NCBI RefSeq assembly: GCF_001277995.1
Contig: NZ_CP009220.1
Location: 992,001-1,056,000 of the forward strand
Length of the DNA: 64,000 bases
Source of the DNA: Corynebacterium deserti GIMN1.010
Lineage (GTDB): Bacteria; Actinomycetota; Actinomycetes; Mycobacteriales; Mycobacteriaceae
Reading direction: 5' to 3'
A program made the position numbers and the translations under genes. The notes under the pieces are model-generated. The model saw only the letters and a program-made list of their open reading frames with translations, ran no database searches and was not told where the DNA came from. Each line of letters begins with the position of its first letter. Within the stretch, counting starts at the first letter, position 1. Positions 18,283 to 27,309 of this stretch are shown here, piece by piece.

Positions 18283-18762
18283 GAAATCACTCATTTCTGA
18301 AGTAGAGTTAATTACGGCTGTCATAAGCTTACCCGCACACCAAGTGATAAACACCTGGGCACCCACCAAATGTGGGATAGATCCCTCGTCGGCGTCTCAA
18401 AATCGGGAAATGCCTGTTCATGTCTCCCGTCGCTGCGACAGCCCTGTACTTGCCTGCTTGGCGGAAAGGGGAGTACAGCCCACATTGGGGGTAAGCCATC
18501 TAGGTAAAAAGCATTCAGGAGTGAAGAAAAGTTGCTCCGCGTGAGGTGCGGGCAATACAGGGCAATTGGGGTTGGGTAAAAAGGCGACACTCTAGGGCAC
18601 TGCCCGGATGGCGTGATCGATCGCAATGGGATGCGGCAGTGTCGGCAGATTGGCCTGTGGTTTGCTCTTGGCGAGGATATAGGTAGACCAAGCTGCCTAC
18701 TTTTTATTCAGAAGTAATAAAAATATGGACAGCAAATTACACTGCATGGTCTACTTGTCGGC
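18283..18762. other. Intergenic control region between fum and the flavin reductase gene
   Basis: About 480 bases without a convincing gene. It must hold the fum promoter (minus strand) and the reductase promoter (plus strand). CTGTACT (18444-18450) and AGTACAG (18472-18478) form an inverted repeat, and a McbR-like site lies at 18684-18699. I see no RNA gene in it. Confidence 0.5.
18684..18699 (+). promoter_or_regulatory. McbR-like operator upstream of the flavin reductase
   Basis: TAGAC-CAAGCT-GCCTA matches the known C. glutamicum McbR consensus TAGAC-N6-GTCTA in nine of ten arm positions. McbR represses sulphur-assimilation genes, including ssuI/seu genes, so the site fits the downstream reductase. 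Confidence 0.6.
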
Positions 18763-19257
18763 ATGGCATCAACACTTCGCACCGCCACCACGAACCTCCG
18801 CACTGTCCTTCGAAACGTCCCGACTCCCATTGCTTTTATCGCCACGCACACCGACGTGCCACGTGGAATGATCGTTGGGTCATTTGTGAGCATTAGTGAA
18901 GATCCGGCACTTGTGGGTGTTTTCCTCCAAAAGACCTCGACATCATGGCCTGGAATTGAACAGGCATTAGCCACCGGTCAGGAACTGGGAATTTCCATCC
19001 TGGGTACTGGGCACAGGGGTGACCTACGTAAGCTCTCAGGACCATCTGCTCAACGATTTGAAGGTCTTGGTTGGGAGCGGAACGAATCTGGCGCCATCTT
19101 CCTGTCAGGCGCTGACGCACATTTGGCCACAACGTTGTCGGACCTTCAGGAGATTGGCGACCACTACCTCGCAGTGCTGAAGGTGCAGGATGCGTGGACA
19201 GAGTCCGAGGAAAGCTCTCCATTGGTGTACCACCGCTCGCAGGCGAAGGTTGTATGA
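18763..19257 (+). CDS. ssuI: NADPH-dependent FMN reductase (flavin reductase domain)
   Basis: A 164-residue flavin-reductase-like protein: NVPTPIAFIATHTDVPRGMIVGSF, SISEDPALVGVFLQKTSTSWP and GQELGISIL are the usual blocks of the family. Such enzymes give reduced FMN to two-component monooxygenases; in C. glutamicum the gene at this place is ssuI, which serves sulphonate and sulphonate-ester desulphonation. A McbR-like site lies 64 bases upstream. In the reference strain, as I recall it, seuABC and a second ssuD follow; here the next gene is glpX, so the reductase has lost its local partners. Confidence 0.8.
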   Translation: MASTLRTATTNLRTVLRNVPTPIAFIATHTDVPRGMIVGSFVSISEDPALVGVFLQKTSTSWPGIEQALATGQELGISILGTGHRGDLRKLSGPSAQRFEGLGWERNESGAIFLSGADAHLATTLSDLQEIGDHYLAVLKVQDAWTESEESSPLVYHRSQAKVV

Positions 19258-19316
19258 GTAATCCTTAATATCTAGCCCCAATGCCTAGAATGATTTTTCC
19301 TTCAAACTGTAGGGAA

Positions 19317-19379
19317 GCGTTACAGAGCCAACAATGAAAGCGGGAATCCCGTTTCATTGTTGGAATTCTAACGTAACGC
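19317..19379. other. Long two-level inverted repeat downstream of the flavin reductase
   Basis: CCAACAATGAAA (19328-19339) pairs perfectly with TTTCATTGTTGG (19352-19363); inside it CGGG/CCCG forms the tip. Outside it GCGTTAC (19317-19323) pairs with GTAACGC, near 19372-19378. No T tract follows, so it is not a standard terminator for the plus strand; it could be a terminator remnant, an RNA-stability element or a deletion scar. Confidence 0.6.
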
Positions 19380-19431
19380 CAAAAACCGCCTAGGGTCCTC
19401 CGGAAAGAACTCGGAAAACACCCTAAACAAA

Positions 19432-19481
19432 AATGGCCTCTCCTTCTCGAAACCCACCGGTTTCGAGAAGGAGAGGCCATT
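19432..19481 (-). terminator. Terminator of glpX with a perfect 23-bp stem
   Basis: Positions 19432-19454 are the exact reverse complement of 19459-19481, leaving the four-base loop CACC. Read on the minus strand, the stem is followed by ATTTTTGTTT, which makes it a strong intrinsic terminator for glpX; on the plus strand no T run follows. Confidence 0.9.
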
Positions 19482-19525
19482 GCTCGTTCCTGCTGCCAAT
19501 GGCAGGAAGCTACACAGACTGCATC

Positions 19526-20533
19526 TTAAGGCGCGGCGGTGTAATCAACCACGGAGTATTCCTGCAGCTTGGACAGCTGGTGAACGGACTCGATGTGGCG
19601 GATGGTGCCGGACTTAGAACGCATAACCAGGGAACGGGTAGTTGCACCATTGGCACGGTAGGAGACCCCACGGAGCATGTCGCCGTTGGTGACGCCGGTG
19701 GCTACGAAGTAGCAGTTCTCCGAGCGTACGAGGTCGTTGGTGTGAAGGACGGTGTCGAGCTCGAGGCCGGCGTCGAACGCCTTCTGGCGCTCGAAGTCAT
19801 TCATTGGTGCGAGGATGCCCTGGATCTCTCCGCCCATGCACTTCATTGCGCAGGCGGTGATGATGCCCTCTGGGGTTCCACCGGTGCCCATCATCATATC
19901 AACGGAGTTGGAATCCTGAGCTGCGGCAACAGCACCTGCAACGTCACCGTCAGAGATGAGGCGAACCTTGGCGCCTGCGCGACGGATGTCGGCGATAAGT
20001 TCAATGTGGCGAGGGCGGTCCAGGACGATAACGGTGACATCGGATGGGTTGATGCCCTTTGCCTTGGCCACAGCGTTGATGTTGTGGGCGACAGGTGCTT
20101 CGATGTCTACCTTGCCGGCTGCTTCCGCGCCAACAGCGAGCTTCTTCATGTAGAACACTGCGGATGGGTCGTACATGGCGCCGCGCTCTGCTGCTGCGAG
20201 GACGGAGATGGCGTTGGGGCGACCTTCAGCCATGAGGGTGGTGCCGTCGACTGGGTCGACTGCGATGTCTACTTCTGCGCCGTATCCGGTTCCTACTTCT
20301 TCGCCGTTGTAGAGCATCGGGGCTTCATCTTTTTCGCCTTCGCCGATGACAACGACGCCCTTCATGGCTACGGAGTTGATGAGCTGACGCATGGCGTCAA
20401 CAGCCGCGCCGTCACCCTCGTTCTTCATTCCGCGTCCAACCCAGCGTCCAGAAGCTAGTGCGGCGGCCTCGGTAACTCGCACCAGTTCCATTGCGAGGTT
20501 ACGGTCTGGCATTTCAGGGTGCTTAAGGTTCAT
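19526..20533 (-). CDS. glpX: Fructose-1,6-bisphosphatase class II
   Basis: This enzyme removes the 1-phosphate of fructose 1,6-bisphosphate in gluconeogenesis; in C. glutamicum it is the only FBPase and is often named fbp. The 335-residue protein has the class II blocks [34 protein letters not shown] and [16 protein letters not shown], where the acidic residues bind metal and the phosphate. [20 protein letters not shown] is cut short here but is also typical. The start [12 protein letters not shown] follows GGAGG in reverse orientation (GCCCAGGAGGCCCTTTAC). It ends at a very strong terminator. Confidence 0.95.
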   Translation of the reverse strand: MNLKHPEMPDRNLAMELVRVTEAAALASGRWVGRGMKNEGDGAAVDAMRQLINSVAMKGVVVIGEGEKDEAPMLYNGEEVGTGYGAEVDIAVDPVDGTTLMAEGRPNAISVLAAAERGAMYDPSAVFYMKKLAVGAEAAGKVDIEAPVAHNINAVAKAKGINPSDVTVIVLDRPRHIELIADIRRAGAKVRLISDGDVAGAVAAAQDSNSVDMMMGTGGTPEGIITACAMKCMGGEIQGILAPMNDFERQKAFDAGLELDTVLHTNDLVRSENCYFVATGVTNGDMLRGVSYRANGATTRSLVMRSKSGTIRHIESVHQLSKLQEYSVVDYTAAP

Positions 20534-20750
20534 GTAAAGGGCCTCCTGGGCGCTTGATGTGACCTAGTTTCCGTGGAAGGAGGCTAGGTGAATGTTAAGG
20601 TAACGGCGCGTGGATTGGTACTACGAAAACGGTGTCAGTGACGGCACTAAAGGAATCAACCCGCACACTCCCCATTGTTGCATTTTTGGGCGCGAAGTTT
20701 GGGGTTCTGTGCACCCAAAAGGGGGTTGGTGGGCAAAGTCGTGCCATACT

Positions 20751-21329
20751 ATGCGAGTGGCTGAGAAACGACCGAAGATTTTTGATGGCAGCAAGGACAT
20801 GGTTCTGTCGCTCGTAGTGTCTGCGATTGTCATGTTTGTGGCGGTGGGGTTCACGGGAATGTGCACCTTTAACACGGGAACTCCGGAAAATGGTGAGGTT
20901 CCGTCGGTGGATGCGGCTACATTTATGTCCATGGAGGCGCGATCGATGTCGGATCATGCCACGCGGTTGCCGGAGACTCCTGAGGGGTGGACCACCAACT
21001 CGGCGCGTCGCACGCAAATCGATGATACCCCGGCATCAGTTGTTGGATACGTCACAGCCGAGGAGGGCTACATTCAGCTCACCCAAACCGGCGAGAACGT
21101 CGATGATGCGGTGCAGGGCTACGATTCCCGCTGGCGTGATCTCAGTGAGACCTATGGTCTGGACGGCCACGAGGTGGGGATTTACACCTCTGAGGAAGAT
21201 GATGTCCGCGATCTCCGCGTGATGGACTTGGGTGACGCCCGCATCATGGTGTCCGGCGCGGCTACGGATGAGGAGTTCAACGAGCTGCTCACCGCAGTTG
21301 CAGAGGCAGAGCCGCTACCGACCAATTAG
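20751..21329 (+). CDS. DUF4245 membrane-anchored protein
   Basis: A 192-residue protein with one N-terminal membrane segment (about residues 18-40, VLSLVVSAIVMFVAVGF) and an exported or outer-facing alpha/beta domain. WTTNSARR, GYVTAEEGYIQLTQTGE and the late MVSGAATDEEF fit the DUF4245 family, which sits near glpX throughout actinobacteria. Function is unknown. I use ATG 20751; the upstream part of the open frame has Cys/His/Trp-rich noise. It starts 217 bases from the divergent glpX start. Confidence 0.7.
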   Translation: MRVAEKRPKIFDGSKDMVLSLVVSAIVMFVAVGFTGMCTFNTGTPENGEVPSVDAATFMSMEARSMSDHATRLPETPEGWTTNSARRTQIDDTPASVVGYVTAEEGYIQLTQTGENVDDAVQGYDSRWRDLSETYGLDGHEVGIYTSEEDDVRDLRVMDLGDARIMVSGAATDEEFNELLTAVAEAEPLPTN

Positions 21330-21408
21330 TAATTGGTTGAACCACCAAGGTTTGTGAATTAGATATAGAAAGTCCCGTGACTCTACTCAGTCACCGGACT
21401 ATTAATTT

Positions 21409-22742
21409 TTAAAGGTTATTTTTTAAGGCTTGATTCCTTCTTGTCAGTGCAAAGATCAAACGAATGATTACGCCTAAGCCAATGACACCCAGCCCAACCC
21501 ACGCGATGGGGAAACTGCTTGAGTCTTCTTCTGATGCCTCGGAGATTTGTTCATCTTCCGAAATAGCCGATGGAGTGGTGGATGCACTTGGGGTTGATCC
21601 CGACAATGAAGCGAAAACTGGTGGGTCAACAGGGTCTCCGAAACTTTCTGCCACGAGTTCATATTCCAATGTGGGGAGCTGATCTGTTGCGGATACATCC
21701 TCGTCTTGCCCACTTGGGAGGTATGTCACTGCAAGGTATTGGGTGCCACCTTGCCATGGGTTCCTTAGCGATATGCCTTGGGAACTTTTCTCAAACAAAT
21801 TTGCTGCACTCACTGGGGCGAAGAATCCAAAAGGTTTGAGCCCGTTGTCGTCCGCATATGACGTATCTCTTTTGGTGAGCTCTATCTATGCCAGGTGTGG
21901 GCTAAACGCTTGAAAATAAAGATGCGTGCCAAGCGCGGAACTGTCGATTTGGTCGAAAGCTGTTTCTACCGCTGCGCGCAGTTCTTGGCCGTAGTCGACA
22001 GGCAGCGCGTAGAAGTGGGTTTCTCCTGGAGCGATAATGGAGGAGACTTTTTCGCCTGCAGGATCCAGATCAGTGGCCGGTGTAAACCACTGACCAGGTG
22101 TGACGGGGTGTACCTCTGATGCTGCGGCCTCGGGAAGATCGACGGAGCTATGTTCCTCGGTGGCATCTCCGATTGTTGATCCATCTACTTTTCCGAAGCG
22201 GTCGATGATGATTTCTGTGGGAATGTCCTACCCGTCGAGGTACTCTCCACTTCTAGAAAATTCCATGTAAATGGCATCGGTGTCACGGTTGTTGGTGCCC
22301 ACTTCTTTTGATACAACGGATGCGTTTTGGATTCCGCGTACTGAAAGGCCGGGTTTGAAATTATCAAATGAAACCCGAGTACACCGACCAAGAAGCCCAT
22401 CTTGTGGAGCCTCTTCAGTATGTAGTTGGGCCTCAAGTTTGATTTCGCCTTGCCTCATGGTGAGTACCGTTGGGTCGGTAACTGTGTTGGCAGAAACTGA
22501 GATGGTTTCACCTGGCTCTACTGGTATTTTCCAGAAGCGGGATTCTTGCGGCAAGTCGGTGAGGAATAGTTCTGTATCCTCATCGATTTCGACAGCTGAG
22601 CGTTGATCCGATGCGCCATCAATTTTTTCAGCATCGGAGGTGTAGGAGTTTCATTGACTCGGACTTTGACGACTGGGGAAAGCGAAAACGCCAGCGCAAC
22701 TATGAAGGCGCTGGCGAGTGCTTTTCTGAGAGGTTGAGACAC
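21409..22742 (-). pseudogene. Decayed secreted, C-terminally membrane-anchored surface protein
   Basis: A gene of about 440 codons broken at three places. The N-terminus (GTG 22742; RKALASAFIVALAFSLSP) is a signal peptide. A frameshift between about 22640 and 22660 separates it from the rest, which then stays in one frame with two amber stops at 22228-22230 and 21886-21888. The readable body includes LDPAGEKVSSIIAPGETHFYA divided over the second fragment, and a Ser/Thr/Pro-rich stalk, then FPIAWVGLGVIGLGVIIRLIF as a membrane anchor and a short basic tail. The middle resembles exported proteins that carry vWA-type domains in Streptomyces, but no vWA domain is seen. Not functional as read. Confidence 0.75.
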
Positions 22743-22825
22743 GGTGGCTCCTAAAAAGGGGCTGAAGGTGTTTCAAAATACCGTTCTCAATATATGAGGC
22801 TCCGCAATCAGAAGAGAGAAATTAT

Positions 22826-24052
22826 TTATTGGGCGGGTTGGTGCTCCACAACGCTGATGGTGGCTTGGGCGCCTTGCGCTTTTCGACGCAAAACCACAGC
22901 CACAATGGCCAACACTAGTCCGAGGGACGTCATCAAACCGCCAACTAATCCGGCTGATGTGAGTCCAAGGGAAGTGGTGATGGTTGCACCAGCAAGCCAG
23001 GCAGCAACAGCATTTCCAAGGTTGAACACTCCGATGTTGATGGAGGAAGCCAGCGTTGGCGCACCCTTGGCGTATTCAAGGACCACTGATTGAAGCGGTG
23101 CAATCGTAGCCATGCCGAAGAATCCAACAAAAAAGATTGTGATCAAGGACAAGATCGCGCTGTGTGCTGTGAAATGAAAGGCAAAGAGTGTTGCTGCCAA
23201 GAGGAACAGCATGGCGAGCACGGTGGGCATGAGGGAGTGATCGGCAAGTTTGCCGCCAGTCCAGTTACCAGTGAACATGCCAACGCCGACGATGATGAGT
23301 ATCCAACTCATGGAGGATTCCGCGTAGCCTGCGATGTCAGTCATGATCGGGGTGAGGTAGGTTAGAGCGGCGAAAACGCCACCGAAGCCAAACAGTGTCA
23401 TGAGTAGTGCGAGTATGACCTGAGGGTGGGTGAGTGCCTTGATTTCACCTCCCACGCGGACATTTTTAGGTGATGACAGGTTAGGTACGAGGTAGGCAAT
23501 GGCTAGTGCGGTGAGGATGCCCAATGCTGCGATTACTAAGAATGTGGTGCGCCAGTTAGCCATCGTACCAATCCACGTTCCGATGGGGACACCGATCAGG
23601 TTTGCCAGGGAAATTCCGCTGAACATGTAGGCGACTGCAGCACCTCGTTGGCCAGGTCCTGCGAGTTCTGCTGCAACAACGGTACCGATTCCGAAGAATG
23701 CGCCATGGGTAAAGGAGGTAACGATGCGGCCAATAATCAGCAGTGCAAAGTTAGGTGCTACTGCGGATAGAAGGTTGCCGACGATGAACAACGCCATGAG
23801 CAGAATGAGCATTTGTTTGCGGGGTCGGCGGATGCTGAACAGGGTCATGATCGGTGCACCAACCATGACGCCGGCTGCGTAGGAGGAAATGACCCAGCCG
23901 GAGGTGGCGATGGAGGTGCCAAAGGTGTCTGCGATTTGAGGGAGGAGGCCAACGGGGACAAATTCCGTCACTCCAACGCCAAACACACCTAATGCTAATG
24001 CGGTGAGAATTGGTTCTGTTGATTTACTTGCAGGCGCGTTATATTCGCTCAT
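22826..24052 (-). CDS. MFS efflux transporter (AraJ/YdhP-like, 12 TM)
   Basis: A 408-residue major facilitator with twelve hydrophobic segments. LALGVFGVGVTEFVPVGLLP in TM1 and GRIVTSFTHGAFFGIGTVVA in TM4-5 are typical of the drug/arabinose exporter group (DHA1, AraJ, YdhP, Cmr-like). It is divergent from a MarR regulator gene, the classical layout of a substrate-induced efflux pump. The ATG at 24052 is chosen; an upstream start would run through the operator repeat. The substrate is unknown. Confidence 0.8.
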   Translation of the reverse strand: MSEYNAPASKSTEPILTALALGVFGVGVTEFVPVGLLPQIADTFGTSIATSGWVISSYAAGVMVGAPIMTLFSIRRPRKQMLILLMALFIVGNLLSAVAPNFALLIIGRIVTSFTHGAFFGIGTVVAAELAGPGQRGAAVAYMFSGISLANLIGVPIGTWIGTMANWRTTFLVIAALGILTALAIAYLVPNLSSPKNVRVGGEIKALTHPQVILALLMTLFGFGGVFAALTYLTPIMTDIAGYAESSMSWILIIVGVGMFTGNWTGGKLADHSLMPTVLAMLFLLAATLFAFHFTAHSAILSLITIFFVGFFGMATIAPLQSVVLEYAKGAPTLASSINIGVFNLGNAVAAWLAGATITTSLGLTSAGLVGGLMTSLGLVLAIVAVVLRRKAQGAQATISVVEHQPAQ

Positions 24053-24091
24053 GCATGGAGAATTTACTTGCACACGCGTTATATTGCAAGT
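24022..24091. promoter_or_regulatory. Duplicated MarR operator between MFS and MarR genes
   Basis: A 24-base unit (ATTTACTTGCA, two variable bases, CGCGTTATATT) occurs at 24022-24045 and again at 24062-24085, exactly 40 bases apart, about four helical turns. The first copy lies inside the first codons of the MFS gene. The second overlaps an inverted repeat, ACTTGCA (24066-24072) and TGCAAGT (24085-24091). Two in-phase copies suit a dimeric MarR repressor. Confidence 0.6.
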
Positions 24092-24127
24092 GGTGTTACT
24101 ATGAAAGTCAGTTTTAGGAGGTCAACA

Positions 24128-24607
24128 ATGATTACAGAGTCGAAAACAAGTCAGTTGAAGCGCCCACAGTTGCTCGTCGACGGCGATAGTGGACTGGCAC
24201 ACAGGTGGAATGCACTCAAAGTTATTCATGATCGGATTGAGTCGCAGGTAGAAAAAGACCTGCAGAAGCTGCACGGAATTAGTGTGCGGGAGTTCTCTTT
24301 ATTAACAGTGCTGAATCGTCAACATGATGAAGAGGGTGGGCACTTGACTATGGCAGAGCTGGCCAACACCGTAGTGCTGAGTCAAAGCGCAACGACACGA
24401 CTGGTGTCTAGGTTAGAAGATCGTGGATTACTTATGCGGTATATCTGCGCCACGGACCGGCGTGGAATTTACACAGACATTTCTAACATTGGAAAAACAC
24501 TGCTGGAGGAGGCCATGCCAACAAATGAAGCCTCACTGCAAGCAGTGCTGGATGAATTGCGCAATGAACCGGAGTTAGCACCGTTCATTGAGGTGATGGA
24601 GAACTAG
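24128..24607 (+). CDS. MarR family transcriptional regulator
   Basis: A 159-residue winged-helix protein. The start ATG 24128 has a perfect AGGAGG at 24116-24121; earlier in-frame starts lie in the operator region. VREFSLLTVLNRQ, LTMAELANTVVLSQSATTR and the wing region LEDRGLLMRYICATDRRGIY are the usual MarR order. It probably represses the divergent MFS gene and itself through the repeats at 24022-24091. Its 3' end converges with xseB 20 bases away. Confidence 0.85.
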   Translation: MITESKTSQLKRPQLLVDGDSGLAHRWNALKVIHDRIESQVEKDLQKLHGISVREFSLLTVLNRQHDEEGGHLTMAELANTVVLSQSATTRLVSRLEDRGLLMRYICATDRRGIYTDISNIGKTLLEEAMPTNEASLQAVLDELRNEPELAPFIEVMEN

Positions 24608-24626
24608 AGGGATGCGTCGAAAAGCA

Positions 24627-24872
24627 TTATTCTGCCTTGTTTAATGCTTGCTCGACGCGCGCTGAGGCGCCGGCCAGGTGTTCTTCGCAGCGCTTCGCTA
24701 AGGCTTCGCCACGCTCCCAGTATTTGAGGGATTCGTCGAGACCCATTTGGCCGAGCTCCAAAATTTTCACGATTTCCACGAGCTCGTCGCGGGCGCGCTC
24801 GTAGGATAATTGGGCGACGGGTTCGAAGGAATCGTTGCCTTGGCCGGAACCGACGATATCTGGATTTGTCAT
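24627..24872 (-). CDS. xseB: Exodeoxyribonuclease VII small subunit
   Basis: An 81-residue subunit that binds XseA to form ExoVII, which degrades single-stranded DNA from both ends. [35 protein letters not shown] and the helical C-terminus are the family pattern. It follows xseA with 21 bases between the genes, and CTTTAAAGGAG-type sequence upstream of its ATG gives a good ribosome site. Confidence 0.92.
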   Translation of the reverse strand: MTNPDIVGSGQGNDSFEPVAQLSYERARDELVEIVKILELGQMGLDESLKYWERGEALAKRCEEHLAGASARVEQALNKAE

Positions 24873-24893
24873 TTCTTTATTCTCCTTTAAGTA

Positions 24894-26147
24894 TCAGTTT
24901 GCTTGCTGGGTGCCCATGGCTGCTGCGTTAATGGAGCCGTCGGCTACGCGAATGCGTAATTGGCTGCCGGGAGGGGATTGTTCGATAGCGGTGACTACTT
25001 CGGGCTCGCTGCCATCGCGAGGGATTACCTGAACTACGGAATAGCCACGCGCCAAGGTGGCAGAAGGTCCGAGTGCCGAAACCTGCGCCCGCAGCGAAGA
25101 CACTAGCGCCTGCTCAGTGCGCACAAGGTGGGTGACATCGCGCCTAATCAAGCCTACAGCCTGGGTGATTTCATCACGTCGACGATTAATCGGGGTCATC
25201 GGATCAGCCAGCACAGGCCTGGAACGAATCGCGGCCAATGCCTGCTGTTCACGCTGCACCCAACCACGCAACGCTGCGGCACTGCGCTCACGCAGCTGAT
25301 TGATTAGCAGGCGTTCTTCGGCGACGTCGGGCACCACACGTTTTGCTGCATCAGTCGGGGTTGCTGCGCGAAGGTCGGCGACATTATCCAAAACCGGGGT
25401 ATCGGGCTCGTGGCCAATGGCAGAAACCACAGGTGTTTTAGCTGCTGCCACGGCGCGTTGTAAGGCTTCTTCGGAAAAGGGGAGAAGATCTTCCACGGAG
25501 CCGCCACCACGGGCAATGATGATCACATCTACACGAGAATCTTGATCCAATACGCGCAACGCCTCAATGATCTCTGGAACCGCCGAGGCGCCCTGAACCG
25601 CTGTATTGATCACCTCAAATTGCACTTCTGGCCACCGGTCTTTGGCCACACTGAGCACATCGCGCTCAGCAGCCGATCCTCGTCCGGTGATCAAACCAAC
25701 CCGGTTGGGTAGAAATGGCAAGCGCTTTTTCCGGGAAGGATCAAACAGTCCCTCTGCAGCAAGTCTTTTACGTAGCTCCTCAATTCGCGCAAGCAACTCA
25801 CCAATACCCACTGGGCGGATATCGGTCACCCACAGCGAAAAAGTGCCCCGGCCTGCATAAAACGCGGGCTTGCCGTACACAATCACGCGGTCGCCATCCT
25901 TGAGCGGCGTGGGGCGATTGCGGATAATATCCGTCGGGCACGTCAACTGCACAGACACTTCCTGCTCCACATCACGAAGCGTCAAATACGACAGCTTCCA
26001 ATTGGGCTTCACATTAATCTGAGCAAGCTGGCCCTCCACCCACAAATGGCCAAGCCGTTCAATCCACTGCTTGACTTGAGTGTTTACTTCCCGGACTGGC
26101 CACGGTGCCTCAGGGGTTGATTTTGATGATGCATTCTCAGGTGACAC
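24894..26147 (-). CDS. xseA: Exodeoxyribonuclease VII large subunit
   Basis: The 417-residue catalytic subunit. It has an N-terminal OB-fold ([39 protein letters not shown]), the catalytic domain with [17 protein letters not shown] and [16 protein letters not shown], and [20 protein letters not shown]. ExoVII makes acid-insoluble and then soluble oligonucleotides from single strands in repair. The start is GTG 26147 with AAAGAAGGAG upstream on the minus strand. Divergent from ispH with 113 bases between starts. Confidence 0.93.
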   Translation of the reverse strand: MSPENASSKSTPEAPWPVREVNTQVKQWIERLGHLWVEGQLAQINVKPNWKLSYLTLRDVEQEVSVQLTCPTDIIRNRPTPLKDGDRVIVYGKPAFYAGRGTFSLWVTDIRPVGIGELLARIEELRKRLAAEGLFDPSRKKRLPFLPNRVGLITGRGSAAERDVLSVAKDRWPEVQFEVINTAVQGASAVPEIIEALRVLDQDSRVDVIIIARGGGSVEDLLPFSEEALQRAVAAAKTPVVSAIGHEPDTPVLDNVADLRAATPTDAAKRVVPDVAEERLLINQLRERSAAALRGWVQREQQALAAIRSRPVLADPMTPINRRRDEITQAVGLIRRDVTHLVRTEQALVSSLRAQVSALGPSATLARGYSVVQVIPRDGSEPEVVTAIEQSPPGSQLRIRVADGSINAAAMGTQQAN

Positions 26148-26260
26148 AGGCGTGTGATTCTCCTTCTTTCACCAGCTAAGAGTGAATTACCCCGCCTTTG
26201 TCGGGGTGGTTGCATTCCCAGTCTAGGTGTTTAGCCTCAACGTTGGATACGCTGGGAGGC

Positions 26261-27235
26261 ATGAGCTCTCCTGTTATCAGCCCCGAAACCAAAACCGGAA
26301 AGAAGATCCTGCTTGCAGCCCCTCGCGGATACTGCGCCGGCGTAGACCGCGCAGTGGAAACCGTTGAGCGCGCGCTCGAGGAATATGGCGCCCCCATTTA
26401 TGTCCGTAAAGAAATCGTGCACAACCGTTACGTTGTGGACACCCTGGCAGAAAAGGGCGCGATTTTTGTCAACGAAGCATCTGAAGCGCCAGAAGGTGCC
26501 AACATGGTGTTCTCTGCACACGGCGTGAGCCCCATGGTCCACGAAGAGGCCGCAGCTAAAAACATAAAGACTATCGACGCAGCCTGCCCGCTGGTCACCA
26601 AGGTGCACAAGGAAGTCCAGCGCTTCGATAAGCAGGGCTTCCACATTCTCTTCATCGGCCATGAAGGCCACGAAGAAGTCGAAGGCACCATGGGCCACTC
26701 CGTTGAGAAGACCCACCTGGTTGACGGCGTTGCTGGCATTGCCACCCTGCCTGAATTTTTAAACGATGAACCAAACCTGATCTGGTTGTCGCAGACCACA
26801 CTGTCTGTGGACGAGACAATGGAGATTGTCCGCGAGTTGAAGGTGAAGTTCCCTCAGCTGCAGGATCCTCCATCTGACGATATTTGCTACGCAACTCAAA
26901 ACCGTCAGGTTGCCGTCAAGGCAATTGCGGAGCGCTGCGAACTCATGATCGTTGTGGGTTCCAAGAACTCCTCCAACTCAGTTCGCCTGGTGGAGGTTGC
27001 TAAGCAAAACGGCGCCGACAACGCCTACCTTGTTGATTACGCCCGCGAGATCGATCCTGCATGGTTCGAGGGTGTGGAAACAATTGGCATTTCCTCTGGC
27101 GCATCGGTGCCTGAGATTCTCGTCCAGGGCGTTGTGGAGCGCCTCGCCGAGTTCGGCTACGACGACGTCGAGGAAGTCACCTCAGCAGCAGAAAAGATCG
27201 TCTTCGCGTTGCCTCGAGTTCTCCGCCACAAGTAA
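26261..27235 (+). CDS. ispH: 4-hydroxy-3-methylbut-2-enyl diphosphate reductase
   Basis: IspH (LytB) makes IPP and DMAPP in the last step of the MEP pathway, with a [4Fe-4S] cluster. The three cluster cysteines are seen in [27 protein letters not shown] and the later CYATQNRQV region or SKNSSNS block; [12 protein letters not shown] is another signature. The ATG 26261 follows GGGAGG; the product has 325 residues. Its natural terminator was the palindrome now split by the IS element directly downstream. Confidence 0.94.
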   Translation: MSSPVISPETKTGKKILLAAPRGYCAGVDRAVETVERALEEYGAPIYVRKEIVHNRYVVDTLAEKGAIFVNEASEAPEGANMVFSAHGVSPMVHEEAAAKNIKTIDAACPLVTKVHKEVQRFDKQGFHILFIGHEGHEEVEGTMGHSVEKTHLVDGVAGIATLPEFLNDEPNLIWLSQTTLSVDETMEIVRELKVKFPQLQDPPSDDICYATQNRQVAVKAIAERCELMIVVGSKNSSNSVRLVEVAKQNGADNAYLVDYAREIDPAWFEGVETIGISSGASVPEILVQGVVERLAEFGYDDVEEVTSAAEKIVFALPRVLRHK

Positions 27236-27249
27236 AAAATCCCCGCGCG
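27236..27249. terminator. Left half of the ispH terminator, split by an IS
   Basis: AAAAAATCCCCGCGCG ends at 27249, right at the left end of the insertion element; the other half, (GCG)CGGGGATTTTTT, starts at 28687. Removing the element and one copy of the GCG duplication rebuilds a perfect palindrome with A and T tracts, a bidirectional terminator between ispH and the convergent membrane-protein gene. Confidence 0.8.
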
Positions 27250-27309
27250 TGAACTAGCCCCCGAAAGTTGGACTGAGAAATCAAACACCAACTAACGGGG
27301 AGTATTTCT

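Noticed and set aside
16897..18300. 467-codon plus-strand frame opposite fum
   Set aside because: It is the antisense of a highly biased gene; the Cys/Val/Gly-rich product has no homology and no ribosome site.
19433..20458. 341-codon plus-strand frame opposite glpX
   Set aside because: Antisense shadow; its start lies inside the terminator stem.
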